Shown: positions 17,474 to 26,897 of the stretch, one piece after another
Layout: each line of letters begins with the position of its first letter
How positions within the stretch are numbered: the stretch's first letter is position 1
The notes under the pieces: model-generated
Database searches by the model: none
What the model was told of the DNA's origin: nothing
The model's input: only the letters and a program-made list of their open reading frames with translations
Assembly (NCBI GenBank): GCA_965263045.1
Contig: CBDHGK010000041.1
Location: forward strand, 806,001 to 870,000
Source of the DNA: G963664115 sp965263045
GTDB taxonomy: Bacteria; Acidobacteriota; Terriglobia; 20CM-2-55-15
DNA length: 64,000 nt
Direction of reading: 5' to 3'
Program-made: the position numbers and the translations under genes

Positions 17474-18651
17474 CGCGGTCCGCCGTGGAGGTGGCCGACA
17501 TCCTGCGCGCGCGGGGCAACGACTTCATCGACCGTCATCGAAACAGAATCGATTTCCAGCAGCTGAAGGTGATGCATGCCATCGTGCGTTGCCGAACAGC
17601 CGCTCTTGGCGGTCATATCGATGCCTGCCCGCGATGTGGGGGCGAGGGGACCATCTCCTACAACTCATGCCGTAATCGCCATTGTCCGAAATGCCAGACT
17701 CAGGCGCGTCAGCGCTGGATCGCAGCCAGAGAACGTGAACTTCTCGCGACACGATACTTCCATGTCGTGTTCACGCTGCCAAAGGAACTACATGCGCTTG
17801 TCCTGCAGAATCCGGTTGAACTCTATAACCTGCTGTTCCGCACCGTGGCCGAGACGCTGCGGGAGGTCGCGAGAAATCCCAAACACCTTGGCGCCGAGAT
17901 CGGCTTCTTCCTCATCCTGCACACATGGGGACAAAACGTGCTGTTTCATCCTCACCTCCACTGCGTCGTTCCCGCCGGTGGAATCGCACCGGACCGTTCG
18001 CGATGGATTCGGCCGCGCTACCCTTTCTTCCTGCCTGTAAAGGTTCTGGGGAAAATATTCCGGGGAAAGTTCGTTGACGGATTGCGGAAGGCGTTTCGCA
18101 GAGAGTGCCTGACCTTCGCGGGACAGATCCAGCAGTTATCCGAACCGAAGAGCTTCGCGGCTTTCCTGCGACCGTTATTTCGCCAACCTTGGGTCGTCTA
18201 TGCGAAGCCGGCATTCGGTGGGCCCGAACAGGTATTACGCTATCTCGGACGCTATACCCACCGTGTTGCCATCTCCAATCATCGATTGTTGTCCTTCGAC
18301 GGCGGCCAGGTCACGTTCCGTTGGCGGGATTACGCGCGTGGCAACAAATCAAGAACGATGACGGTTTCCGCCGCCGAGTTCATCCGCCGCTTCCTCCTCC
18401 ACGTGCTGCCGAAAGGTTTTGTCCGCATCCGACATTTCGGTTTCATGGCGAACGCACAACGTTCCGCATCCATGGAACTTTGTCATCGTTTGTTAGGAAT
18501 GGCGTCGACCGATCCTCACGAGGAAGCCCCTGCGAGCGACTCGGCCGGGTTATGTCCCGTCTGTCAGACCCCGATGAAGGTCATCGAGAGGCTGACCGCT
18601 GCGCAGATCGCATGGAGCTTCACTTCCATATGCTTTGCAGATACGTCGTAG
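17470..18651 (+). CDS. IS91-family HUH transposase
   Basis: 393 residues from the ATG at 17470. An N-terminal zinc-binding region (CPRCGGEGTISYNSCRNRHC, with PKC next) precedes the relaxase-like domain with the HUH motif HPHLHCVVPAGG and the Tyr-containing YLGRYTHRVAISNHR. It nicks DNA and moves the element by rolling-circle replication. A second CxxC pair near the C-terminus (LCPVCQTPM) is typical. The gene looks intact. Confidence 0.93.
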   Translation: MTRSAVEVADILRARGNDFIDRHRNRIDFQQLKVMHAIVRCRTAALGGHIDACPRCGGEGTISYNSCRNRHCPKCQTQARQRWIAARERELLATRYFHVVFTLPKELHALVLQNPVELYNLLFRTVAETLREVARNPKHLGAEIGFFLILHTWGQNVLFHPHLHCVVPAGGIAPDRSRWIRPRYPFFLPVKVLGKIFRGKFVDGLRKAFRRECLTFAGQIQQLSEPKSFAAFLRPLFRQPWVVYAKPAFGGPEQVLRYLGRYTHRVAISNHRLLSFDGGQVTFRWRDYARGNKSRTMTVSAAEFIRRFLLHVLPKGFVRIRHFGFMANAQRSASMELCHRLLGMASTDPHEEAPASDSAGLCPVCQTPMKVIERLTAAQIAWSFTSICFADTS

Positions 18652-19003
18652 CAGAGATTCCAGTTACACACTTTCCAGACGTGCTCGCGCACGCCGCCGC
18701 CCACGTGTGTCTTGATCTCAAAAATGCTTCCAAATCGAGCCTCGACCCGCACCGCAGACTCTCTAAAACTGCTGCTCCGGAACCCACACTCCTCGTCGCC
18801 ACCCCGCCACTCGCCCTTGTCGAGTCCCGTCCCGTGACAATTTCAACCCGCATTCCCGTACTTTCTCCATAGCCCACCGCGTCCGCCGCAAACGCCACCG
18901 GCTTCCTTCAAACGTCGTTATCGAAAGTGCCCGAAAATCTCGTCCCCACGACGCTTTCTCGCTCGGCACTTCCGATGAACGCTAAATGTTTATTGGGGTC
19001 AAA

Positions 19004-19043
19004 CGGGTGTCGGCCCACACTTATGAGGCCCCTTCCAGTCAAG
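19004..19043 (+). repeat. 40-bp piece of the 211-bp repeat flanking IS3-a copy 1
   Basis: Bases 19004-19043 (CGGGTGTCGGCCCACACTTA onward to CAGTCAAG) are identical to those left of IS3-a copy 2 (27483-27522) and to the tandem-unit junctions there. On the other side of copy 1 the repeat does not resume. Confidence 0.9.
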
Positions 19044-19106
19044 TGACCCTGCCCTGGTTTGACGTACATCAAAATGCTGATAACTTTTTGATGAACGGAG
19101 GGCGAA

Positions 19107-19424
19107 ATGGGCAAGAAAGATGGGATTCCGAATCGGCAGTACACCGATGAGTTCAAGGTGGAGGCGGTCCGGCTCGGCGAATCAATCGGGGGTAGCAGAG
19201 CCGCCAAGCGGTTGGGCATTCCGGATTCGAGCTTGTGGAATTGGATTCGGCTCAGCCGAGTCGGGAAGCTCAGGGCAGCGGATCGCAACGGGGATCCCGT
19301 GAAGCGGTCGGTGACGGAAGTTGAGGCGGAGAATGTCCGATTGCGCCGGGAGTTGGCGAGCGCGAAGCTGGACTTAGAAATCGTAAAAAAAGCGGCGGCG
19401 TATTTCGCGAAAGAGTCGCGGTGA
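19107..19424 (+). CDS. IS3-a OrfA
   Basis: 105 residues: MGKKDGIPNRQYTDEFKVEA, an HTH of the Tnp_1 type (RAAKRLGIPDSSLWNWIRL) and a C-terminal leucine-zipper-like segment (VEAENVRLRRELASAKLDLE). A run of seven A before GCGG near the end (19384-19390) is a likely slippage site for making the OrfAB fusion. ATGAACGGAGGGCGAA upstream contains a good ribosome site. Confidence 0.92.
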   Translation: MGKKDGIPNRQYTDEFKVEAVRLGESIGGSRAAKRLGIPDSSLWNWIRLSRVGKLRAADRNGDPVKRSVTEVEAENVRLRRELASAKLDLEIVKKAAAYFAKESR

Positions 19425-20284
19425 AGTACGCCTGGATCAAAGAGCACAGCGACCAATACAACGTGACCCGGACGTGCCGGCTACTGGAGGTATCGCGGAC
19501 AGGGTACTACCAGTGGAAACGGCGAGCGCCGAGCAATCGATCGATGGCCAACGCGGCACTCGATGCCCAGGTGGCGGCGATCCACGCCGGCAGCAGGCGC
19601 AGTTACGGCCGGCCACGGATCGTGCGCGGGCTGCGCGATCAGGGCGTTCATGTCAGTCACGAACGGGTGCGCAAAAGCCTTAATCGGCAGGGCCTGCGTA
19701 CGGTATATAAGCGACCCTATCGGGTGACGACCGATTCGGCCCACCACAAACCAATTGCTCCAAACATACTGGATCGGCGCTTTGATGGTTGGAAAGTCAA
19801 TCGAGCATGGGCCGGCGACATCACGTATGTCGCCACCGGAGAAGGCTGGATCTACCTGGCCTGCGTCATGGATCTGGCCAGCCGAAGGATCGTTGGTTGG
19901 TCCATGAGTGATCGGATCAAGGCCGACTTAGTTTGCCAGGCGTTGAAGTCGGCGTACTGGCGGCGCAAACCACCAGAAGGTTTGATTATGCATTCGGATC
20001 GCGGCAGCCAATACGCCAGCGATAGCCATCGGCGATTAATCAAAGACTACCGGATGATTCAATCGATGAGCCGGCGGGCCGATTGCTGGGACAACGCAGC
20101 GATGGAGAGCTTCTTCAAGACGCTGAAGGTCGAACGCATCCACCGGCTGCGCTACGCCACCCGAGCACTGGCCAAACTCGATATCGTCGACTGGATCGAG
20201 GGCTTCTATAATCGAAGCCGCATGCATTCGTCGATCGGCTACAAGACACCGGTCGACGTTGAGTCCAACCTTATGACTGCTTAG
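19421..20284 (+). CDS. IS3-a OrfB transposase
   Basis: 287 residues in the -1 frame relative to OrfA, overlapping it by 4 bp (GTGA). HTH_21 region RRSYGRPRIVRGLRDQGVHV, then the rve core with WAGDITYVATGEGWIYLACV (D), IMHSDRGSQYAS (D) and NAAMESFFKTLKVE (E). The DDE triad is complete. The end IHSSIGYKTPVDV-type motif (HSSIGYKTPVDVE) is typical. Identical to copy 2. Confidence 0.95.
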   Translation: MKYAWIKEHSDQYNVTRTCRLLEVSRTGYYQWKRRAPSNRSMANAALDAQVAAIHAGSRRSYGRPRIVRGLRDQGVHVSHERVRKSLNRQGLRTVYKRPYRVTTDSAHHKPIAPNILDRRFDGWKVNRAWAGDITYVATGEGWIYLACVMDLASRRIVGWSMSDRIKADLVCQALKSAYWRRKPPEGLIMHSDRGSQYASDSHRRLIKDYRMIQSMSRRADCWDNAAMESFFKTLKVERIHRLRYATRALAKLDIVDWIEGFYNRSRMHSSIGYKTPVDVESNLMTA

Positions 20285-20352
20285 GGAACTGGTGTACGTC
20301 AAATCGAGGCAGGGTCAGCGCTTCCATGACGATTTCGTCGGGGCTCTGCAGA

Positions 20353-20898
20353 CTACTCCGTAGGAAGTGTGTGCTGCTCCACGACTCCATCCACTGACTC
20401 GTCGTCGATTGCGACGTACAGATGTCCTCCGGTCACCGACAATCCAAGCGACATCCGACGCTTCAGTCGAGCCACGATCGTGGCGATCAGCGTTCGATCG
20501 AAACTGTACAGCTCCAGTTCCGCTGCGCGGTGAATTCGTTCGCCGGACCACTGGCGGACGAGCCGCACGGGATCCCTGTGCGTGAAGACCACAACGCGGG
20601 GGGCGGCCTTGCTCGCCCTGTGCAAACGCTCCGCGGCGGGCGCCCCGATATCGATCCACACCCGCAGAGCGCCAGTCAGGTCGCGCACGGTGATGGGGGG
20701 TTCTTCCGAGTCGGGGAGTCCCTTCGAGAAACTGATACCTTCCTCATAGGCCAGGCAGTACCCGAGTACCCGTGTGACCAGATAATCCTCTGTTTCCGAC
20801 GGATGACGGGCGAGGCGGAGTTCGAGCGTCTCGTAGACCCCGCGATCGGCGTCGGCCAGCTCGATAGAGAAGGTGTAGATGGTTGCGGTCAGTGCCAC
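20353..20898 (-). CDS. yaeQ: YaeQ family protein
   Basis: A GTG start at 20898 gives 181 residues, exactly the usual YaeQ length, and the family-typical N-terminus MALTATIYTFSIELADADRG. Conserved blocks include LARHPSETEDYLVTRVLGYC, EGISFSKGLPDSEEPPI, LTGALRVWIDIGAPAAERLH and VVVFTH. The fold is PD-(D/E)XK nuclease-like; the biochemical role is not settled. A longer open frame (to 20952) lacks support. GGAG precedes the GTG. IS3-a copy 1 ends 36 bp after the stop, so the coding region is untouched. Confidence 0.88.
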   Translation of the reverse strand: MALTATIYTFSIELADADRGVYETLELRLARHPSETEDYLVTRVLGYCLAYEEGISFSKGLPDSEEPPITVRDLTGALRVWIDIGAPAAERLHRASKAAPRVVVFTHRDPVRLVRQWSGERIHRAAELELYSFDRTLIATIVARLKRRMSLGLSVTGGHLYVAIDDESVDGVVEQHTLPTE

Positions 20899-20975
20899 GG
20901 CGATGCTCCGGCTGAGAAACCGTACCATCCTATATGCATTTCTTCGTTGCAACGCTTGGCACTTGCGATGACGGC

Positions 20976-21017
20976 GGTGTCAAGTCCTGCCAAATCCTGT
21001 TGGCGGAAGTCGAAAAA
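20976..21017 (+). repeat. 40-bp dispersed repeat, copy 1 (diverged)
   Basis: GTCAAGTCCTGCCAAATCCT followed by GTTGGCGGAAGTCGAAAA aligns with the copies at 23803, 30465 and 34961. It lies between yaeQ and the kinase gene, which are divergent. Confidence 0.6.
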
Positions 21018-21150
21018 CTCTCTATTTCAGCCATTGTCTCAGATGACGCCAATGTCGTTTGCAGGGACTTGAGAATTTGATAGCGCCTAACTCACTGCCT
21101 TAGTATTCTTTACCGAGTTTTCCTCGGTTATTTCAGCGACACACTATTTC

Positions 21151-23796
21151 ATGGAATCCGGCACCAAACTCGGCCACTACGAGATCTCAACGCTCTTAGG
21201 TAAGGGTGGAATGGGAGAAGTGTGGCGTGCGAGAGATACAAAACTCGGGCGTGAAGTTGCGATTAAGACGCAGCCTGAAGAGTTCGCTAAGGACGCAGAC
21301 CGTCTCGCACGATTTGAACGTGAAGCAAAACTACTGGCGTCCCTGAACCATCCCAACATCGCAGCCATCCACGGGTTTGAAGAAGACGACGGAACGCACT
21401 TCCTCGTTCTCGAATTGGTTGAAGGTGACACGTTGGCTGATCAGTTGAAGCGTGGGGCCATTCCCGTGGAGGAATCGCTGACGCTCGCGCTTCAAATTGC
21501 AGAAGCGTTAGAGGCGGCGCATGAGAAAGGTGTCATCCACCGGGATCTGAAACCGGCCAACATCAAGATTGGTCTTGACGGCAAGGTGAAGGTGTTGGAC
21601 TTCGGACTCGCAAAGGTGTCGGAACCCAATGAAGGCAACGTCAACCTCTCACAATCCCCGACGCTGAGTCTGGCCACCACGCAAGAGGGGATGGTTCTGG
21701 GGACAGCGTCGTACATGTCACCCGAGCAGGCTCGTGGTGAAGCGATCGACAAGCGGGCCGACATCTGGGCCTTCGGATGCGTTCTCTATGAGATGCTCGC
21801 TCGTCGCCAGGCGTTCGGAGGGGCCAGTCTCTCGGATGTGATGGCTTCGGTGCTGGCCCGGGAACCGGACTACTCCATGCTGCAGGCCAACCTTCATCCT
21901 CGGCTCGAGCAGATTCTTCGCCGGTGTTTGGAGAAAGACCTGTCGAATCGGTGGCACGACATTGGGGATGTGCGTATTGAAATCGAACAGGTGATGTCGT
22001 CGCCCGGTGGCCCCACCATTCATCCATCCATTGCAAGTAGCGGTTCCCGTCGCGGAGTGCCCGTGTGGTGGATGATCGCGGCCGTTGTCGTTACCGCCAT
22101 GGTTTCCGGACTTTCCGTTTGGATCGTTCTTCCTCAGACCTCAACCACCGTGACGCGCCTCGCAGTCTTGGTTCCAGATGAAATTGACATGGATACGCTC
22201 CTACCGACCGTGTCGCCCGAGGGGCGGACGCTGGCATTCACGGCATTTGCGAACGGCCAATCCCGAATATACGTGCGCCGGCTCGATCAGCTCCAGGTGC
22301 TGCCGCTCGATGGCACTGAAGGTGCGTCCGGAACACCGATCTTTTCGCCAGACGGCCAGCAAATTGCGTTTTTCCAGGCGGGATCATTGATGAAGGTACC
22401 CCTTGATGGCAGTCTCGGGGTGACTTTGACCGAAGCCGTGAATGCCGGCGGCGATTGGGGCCCCGACGATACAATCGTGTTTCAGCGCGCGGGCTTCGGC
22501 TTGTCCCTCATTCCGGCTGCGGGTGGCGACCCTCAGGTCCTGACGACGCTGAACCAGGCTGAAGGGGAGTTCGCGCACCTCGACCCCCAATTCCTGCCCG
22601 ACGGTCAGAGCGTCCTTTTTTCGGTGCGCAATCTCAGCGGCGGCTGGGTGACAGCGGTTTCGGTTAGTACCGGGGAACGCCGGACTCTGTTCGAGGGTAC
22701 GGCACCACAGTTCGCCAGTACGGGGCACCTGGTCTTCCATCGGAACGGCGCGGTCTGGGGGGTGGGGTTCGACCCTGGGAACCCTGAGGTCCTGGGCGAG
22801 CCGGTACCGATGTTCGAAGGCGTCGCGGTCAACGCGAGTGGGTTCGCCCGGTTCGCGATTTCGTCCGACGGATCACTCGTCTATCGGACAGCCGCGGCTC
22901 TCGGCCAACGCACCCTGGTCTGGGTGGATCGCAACGGTGAGGAGGAGCCGCTGGGCACGCCACCGGGCGAATACTTCGATCCACGGGTGTCGCCCGACGG
23001 AGCGCAGGTTGCCGTGGCGATGGAAAACGAGGGGAACACCGACATCTGGACGTGGAGTCTCGATCGCAGGACTCTCACGCGTCTCACGTTCGATGATGAC
23101 GTGGATCGCTATCCGCTGTGGTCGCCCGACGGCAGCCAGGTTGCCTTCTTCTCGGAGCGCGATGCCGCACAGGATGTCTACTTGAAGGCAACTGACGGCT
23201 CGGGCGCGGTCGAACGGCTCCTGACGGTTGCGGACCGGCTGACGGTCCCATGGGCATGGTCCGGGGATGGGACGACGATGGTGCTGAGCGAACTGGCGGC
23301 TACAGGCTACGACGTGGGGATCTTTTCCATTGCGGAGGACCAGTGGCGCCCACTCTTGCAGCAGGAATTCCTGGAAGCTCAGCCTGTGATTTCGCCCGAC
23401 GGCCGGTGGATGGCTTACCAATCGGACGAATCGGGGCGGCTCGAGATTTACGCACGTCCCTTTCCGGACGTCCAGGCAGGCCAATGGCAGATTTCAAGCA
23501 ACGGGGGTCAAAGTCCACTATGGTCGCCGCTCGGGGGGGAGCTGTTGTATCGCTCGGGCTCCAAGATTCAGTCTGTTTCGGTGGACGCGAATTCATCCTT
23601 TCGCGTTGATGTTGCGGAAACAGTTTATGACGGAGCCTTCTTTTTGGACGTGGGAACCCAGTGGGATGTCGACCGCACAGGTCAACGCTTGGTCGTTATC
23701 AAAAACGTCGAACCAACGGGTGAGGAAGTCCCTGAGCAAGTGCACTTCGTCCAGAACTGGTTTGATGAACTGAAGGAACGGGTGCCGCTGCCCTGA
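21151..23796 (+). CDS. Ser/Thr protein kinase with C-terminal PD40/TolB-like propeller
   Basis: 881 residues. Kinase domain about 10-270: glycine loop GKGGMGEV, VAIK with Lys39, HRDLKPANI (catalytic Asp about 132), DFG about 151, and APE-like MSPEQARG. One transmembrane helix lies at about 304-326 (WWMIAAVVVTAMVSGLSVWI). The extracytoplasmic part holds repeated PD40/WD40-like blades with SPDG motifs (SPDGQQIAFF, SPDGAQVAVAME, SPDGSQVAFFSE, SPDGRWMAYQSD). It is a membrane receptor kinase presumably sensing through the propeller. This architecture is common in Acidobacteriota. Intact; the start MESGTKLGHYEI is the usual N-terminus of such kinases. Confidence 0.92.
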   Translation: MESGTKLGHYEISTLLGKGGMGEVWRARDTKLGREVAIKTQPEEFAKDADRLARFEREAKLLASLNHPNIAAIHGFEEDDGTHFLVLELVEGDTLADQLKRGAIPVEESLTLALQIAEALEAAHEKGVIHRDLKPANIKIGLDGKVKVLDFGLAKVSEPNEGNVNLSQSPTLSLATTQEGMVLGTASYMSPEQARGEAIDKRADIWAFGCVLYEMLARRQAFGGASLSDVMASVLAREPDYSMLQANLHPRLEQILRRCLEKDLSNRWHDIGDVRIEIEQVMSSPGGPTIHPSIASSGSRRGVPVWWMIAAVVVTAMVSGLSVWIVLPQTSTTVTRLAVLVPDEIDMDTLLPTVSPEGRTLAFTAFANGQSRIYVRRLDQLQVLPLDGTEGASGTPIFSPDGQQIAFFQAGSLMKVPLDGSLGVTLTEAVNAGGDWGPDDTIVFQRAGFGLSLIPAAGGDPQVLTTLNQAEGEFAHLDPQFLPDGQSVLFSVRNLSGGWVTAVSVSTGERRTLFEGTAPQFASTGHLVFHRNGAVWGVGFDPGNPEVLGEPVPMFEGVAVNASGFARFAISSDGSLVYRTAAALGQRTLVWVDRNGEEEPLGTPPGEYFDPRVSPDGAQVAVAMENEGNTDIWTWSLDRRTLTRLTFDDDVDRYPLWSPDGSQVAFFSERDAAQDVYLKATDGSGAVERLLTVADRLTVPWAWSGDGTTMVLSELAATGYDVGIFSIAEDQWRPLLQQEFLEAQPVISPDGRWMAYQSDESGRLEIYARPFPDVQAGQWQISSNGGQSPLWSPLGGELLYRSGSKIQSVSVDANSSFRVDVAETVYDGAFFLDVGTQWDVDRTGQRLVVIKNVEPTGEEVPEQVHFVQNWFDELKERVPLP

Positions 23797-23802
23797 TTTG
23801 CG

Positions 23803-23842
23803 AGGTCAGGTCCTGATAAATCATCTTCCCGTAAGTTGAGAA
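23803..23842 (+). repeat. 40-bp dispersed repeat, copy 2
   Basis: AGGTCAGGTCCTGATAAATC, then ATCTTCCCGTAAGTTGAGAA, matches the core and right arm of the complete copies; the left arm is diverged. It starts 7 bp after the kinase stop codon. Confidence 0.65.
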
Positions 23843-24268
23843 ACAAGAAGGGACAATTTCTTATCGAGTTCCAGATAATCGTAGTTATGCCAGATGAACT
23901 GCGAAACGATCAGACGAGCGTACAACTCTGATTCCATACGGATAATTTCGCTCATAGCCGATGTCTATCGAGAGTACGGCGACGAGATCTATCTAGAAGG
24001 AGCGGACAAAGATCTAGTTGATATTGAAGGATATTACCGACAGGTAAGCGGGGATTTTGTCATATTGGAAAGGAATGACGAAATCGCAGGAACGCACGCC
24101 GTACTCCCGCTTGACCTAGCGAACCGCGTCGTAACCTTCAGACGACTGTACCTTCGGCAGGAGTTGCGTGGGTCGGGTTGCGGAAAGCGGTTGATGAAAT
24201 GGGCAATCGATTGGTCGATGCGCGAAGGCTATCACTCAATAGAGTTTTGGTCTGACGTACGATTCCAA

Positions 24269-25709
24269 GAATGTGTGCCAATCTTAGTTGGAAATTGAAA
24301 CGGCTCCAAACCCCATGGTTTGATGGTATTGGAAGAAACAACATCAAGCCTGTAAGAGAAAGGAGCCGAGATGAGGAGTCTGTTACGTTCGGTAAAGAAA
24401 CGCAAGAAGTCGCGTGTGCTGGGTGAGGTCGAGGTCCTGAGCCGGGAGGAATACTCGGGACTGGAATTGGACTCGAAGGTGGAGATGATTCGGGCGTTGA
24501 TCCCACTGGGGTTGATGCACGTGGAGGAGTTGCTCGACGAGGAAGTGAAGTCGTTGGCGGGTGAGCGATACGCACGAAAGGAGGCGGCGTTGCGGGGCCG
24601 GCGACACGGGAGCAATCCGGGGACCGTGGGGCTGGGTGGCCAGCGGGTGCCGGTTCGGGTGCCTCGAGTGCGCAGCGTGGCGGGCGGGGAGATTCCGCTT
24701 CGGACCTACGAGGAACTCAGTCCGGGTGGCGCGGTGAACGAGCTACTGCTCAGACGTGTGCTGTATGGGATCTCCTGCCGGAACTATGAATCGGCCGCTG
24801 AAGCGATTCCGGGAGCGATCGGACTGTCGAGTTCGACGGTGTCTCGAGGATTCGTCCAGGCGAGTGCCGCGAAACTTCGGGAGATGCAGGAGCGGGATTT
24901 GAGTGGCGAGGACGTCGTGGCGATCTTCCTGGACGGGAAGGCGTTTGCCGACGCCCTGATGGTAGTGGCCCTGGGCGTCACGCTTTCGGGCGACAAACGC
25001 TTCTTGGGCTTCGTGGAGACCGACACGGAGAACGAGCAAGTGCTGACTCCGTTTCTCCGTTCGTTGATGGAGCGGGGCCTGGACATCTCTGAAGGCGTGC
25101 TGGTGATTGTCGACGGCGGCAAAGGTCTGCGGGCGGCGGTCAAGAAGGCATTCAGGAATCGAGCCCTGGTCCAACGCTGCCAATGGCACAAACGCGAGAA
25201 CGTCGTGAGATACCTATCGAAGACCGAGCAAGCCGTGTGGCGACGCCGGCTGCAGCGGGCCTACGAGCGCCCGGAGTACGACGAAGCTCGGGCGGCGCTC
25301 GGAGAGCTCCATGGAGAGCTCGAGGAGCGAAACCAATCGGGGGCTGCGAGCCTTGAGGAAGGCCTGGAAGAGACCCTCACGTTGCATCGGCTCGGCGTGT
25401 ACGGGGTCTTGGGCCGTTCGTTCAAGACGACGAATTGCCTGGAATCGGTCAATGCCCTTGTCGAGGAAAGGTGTGCGAAGGTCGATCATTGGAAGAACTC
25501 GAGTCAGCGGCAACGCTGGTTGGCGACGGCGCTCATCGACATCGAACCGCGCCTGAGGAAGGTGATCGGCTACCGTCATCTTCCAAAGCTCCGCGAAGCC
25601 CTCCAGCGAGAGCTGAAAATTGAGGCGAAGACGTCGACGAGATCGAAGAAGAAGGTTGCATGACCCATCGTGAGCCGTGGAGAGTTTCAACTAAGAATGG
25701 GCTTGACTC
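24269..25709 (+). mobile_element. IS256-family element, copy B
   Basis: 1441 bp with ends GAATGTGTGCCAATCTTAGT and (inverted) GAGTCAAGCCCATTCTTAGT. The 8-bp target GATTCCAA is duplicated at 24261-24268 and 25710-25717. It lies inside the GNAT gene. Confidence 0.96.
24371..25663 (+). CDS. IS256-family transposase (copy B)
   Basis: 430 residues, complete. N-terminal region MRSLLRSVKKRKKSRVLGEV, zinc-free DNA-binding part to about 110, then the Mutator-type core: EDVVAIFLDGKAFAD (first Asp), VLVIVDGGKGLRAAVKKAF (second Asp), CQWHKRENVVRYL, and the late helical region with the catalytic Glu (NCLESVNALVEE). The start follows GAGAAAGGAGCCGAG, a good ribosome site. Differs from the other copies by single bases only (for example GATTTGAGT at 24897). 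Confidence 0.95.
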   Translation: MRSLLRSVKKRKKSRVLGEVEVLSREEYSGLELDSKVEMIRALIPLGLMHVEELLDEEVKSLAGERYARKEAALRGRRHGSNPGTVGLGGQRVPVRVPRVRSVAGGEIPLRTYEELSPGGAVNELLLRRVLYGISCRNYESAAEAIPGAIGLSSSTVSRGFVQASAAKLREMQERDLSGEDVVAIFLDGKAFADALMVVALGVTLSGDKRFLGFVETDTENEQVLTPFLRSLMERGLDISEGVLVIVDGGKGLRAAVKKAFRNRALVQRCQWHKRENVVRYLSKTEQAVWRRRLQRAYERPEYDEARAALGELHGELEERNQSGAASLEEGLEETLTLHRLGVYGVLGRSFKTTNCLESVNALVEERCAKVDHWKNSSQRQRWLATALIDIEPRLRKVIGYRHLPKLREALQRELKIEAKTSTRSKKKVA

Positions 25710-25742
25710 GATTCCAACGGGCACACAGATTCTTTCAGCACC

Positions 25743-26897
25743 TAGTGTAGTCCGTCACAGTTAATGTAACTTATTCAGCTTTCCTACGTCTGAGTATATA
25801 TGAGGAGAGCACCGACGATTAAATTGGACATTCCTGTGCGGAAGGAACTGGAGCGACTGAGCCGAAGCCGCAGTGTGGCGGTCCGGTTGGCGGAACGATC
25901 TCGAATTGTCTTGCTGGCCGCCGGGGGTCTGGACAATCAGGAGATCGCTGCCAAGTTGGACATCACTCGTCAAAAGGCCGGACGTTGGCGCGATCGTTTC
26001 GTTGAAGATGGCCTCGGGGGAATCGAAAAGGACGCTTCCCGCAGTGGACGGATTCCCTCGATCGGCCGCCGGAAGCGGGCCCGGATCGTGAAGAAGACGG
26101 TCGAAGGGAAGCCTCCGAACGCCACGCACTGGAGCCGGTCCTTGATGGCCAGGGCAACCGGCGTCAGCGAGTCCACGGTAGGGAGAATCTGGCGGGCTCA
26201 TGGCTTGAAGCCTCATCTGGCACGCACCTTCAAACTTTCCAACGACAAACAATTTGTCGAGAAGTTGGAGGATGTGGTCGGTTTGTATCTGAACCCTCCG
26301 GAAAACGCCATTGTTTTGTCCTGCGATGAGAAGAGCCAGATGCAGGCCCTGGACCGCACGCAACCCGGGTTACCTCTGAAGAAGGGGCGGTGCGGCACCC
26401 TCACCCACGACTACAAACGCAACGGGACGACCACGATGTTCGCCGCGCTCAATACGCTGGACGGCTCGATTATCGGGACCTGTATGCCGAAGCATCGTCA
26501 TCAGGAATGGATCCGGTTTCTCAATCAGATCAAACGTTCCGTGCCGAAAGACAAACAGATCCATATCATTTGCGACAACTACGTCACGCACAAACATCAG
26601 AAAGTCGTCAACTGGTTGAAGCGCAACACGCGCTTTCATGTGCACTTCACACCGACCAGTGCATCCTGGCTGAACATGGTCGAACGCTTCTTCCGGGATC
26701 TTTCCGAACAACGGCTTCGGCGCGGGGTTTTCCATTCTGTTCCTGAGCTAATCCAGGCCGTGGAGGAATATGTCGGGGGTCACAATCAGAACCCGAAGCC
26801 CTTCATTTGGACCGCAACGGCTTCCGATATTCTTGAAAAAGTTCAACGTGCCCGAAAGAAGCTCGATAAGTTACAGTCTGTTTGACGGGGACCACTA
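25743..26897 (+). mobile_element. IS630-family element (type b)
   Basis: It extends from TA (25743-25744) to TA (26896-26897). Imperfect 32-bp inverted ends share TAGTG at the outside and TGTAACTTAT at the inside. It landed in the 3' part of the GNAT gene at CTA, duplicating TA. Confidence 0.9.
25800..26885 (+). CDS. IS630 transposase (type b)
   Basis: 361 residues in a single frame. HTH region NQEIAAKLDITRQKAGRWRD and a second HTH, RATGVSESTVGRIWRAHGL; then the DDE core with AIVLSCDEKSQMQALDRTQP (DE), IHIICDNYVTHKHQKVVNWL (D) and TPTSASWLNMVERFFRDLSE (final acidic residue, WLNMVE). This subgroup is common in many phyla. No slippage run is needed here, unlike type a. It looks active. Confidence 0.95.
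   Translation: MRRAPTIKLDIPVRKELERLSRSRSVAVRLAERSRIVLLAAGGLDNQEIAAKLDITRQKAGRWRDRFVEDGLGGIEKDASRSGRIPSIGRRKRARIVKKTVEGKPPNATHWSRSLMARATGVSESTVGRIWRAHGLKPHLARTFKLSNDKQFVEKLEDVVGLYLNPPENAIVLSCDEKSQMQALDRTQPGLPLKKGRCGTLTHDYKRNGTTTMFAALNTLDGSIIGTCMPKHRHQEWIRFLNQIKRSVPKDKQIHIICDNYVTHKHQKVVNWLKRNTRFHVHFTPTSASWLNMVERFFRDLSEQRLRRGVFHSVPELIQAVEEYVGGHNQNPKPFIWTATASDILEKVQRARKKLDKLQSV

Larger units (their letters stand above)
16430..18998 (+). mobile_element. IS91-family element with tyrosine recombinase
   Basis: A tyrosine recombinase gene followed by an overlapping IS91 HUH transposase gene is a known arrangement in this family. IS91 elements make no target duplication, so the ends are approximate. 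The non-coding tail 18652-18998 after the transposase has no supportable gene and probably belongs to the element. It is followed directly by 40 bp of the 211-bp repeat. Confidence 0.75.
19044..20317 (+). mobile_element. IS3-family element (type a), copy 1
   Basis: 1274 bp with ends TGACCCTGCC and GGCAGGGTCA, the same as copy 2 at 27523. There is no 3-bp target duplication: AAG lies on the left and GCG on the right. This suggests that one flank was replaced by recombination. Confidence 0.93.
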
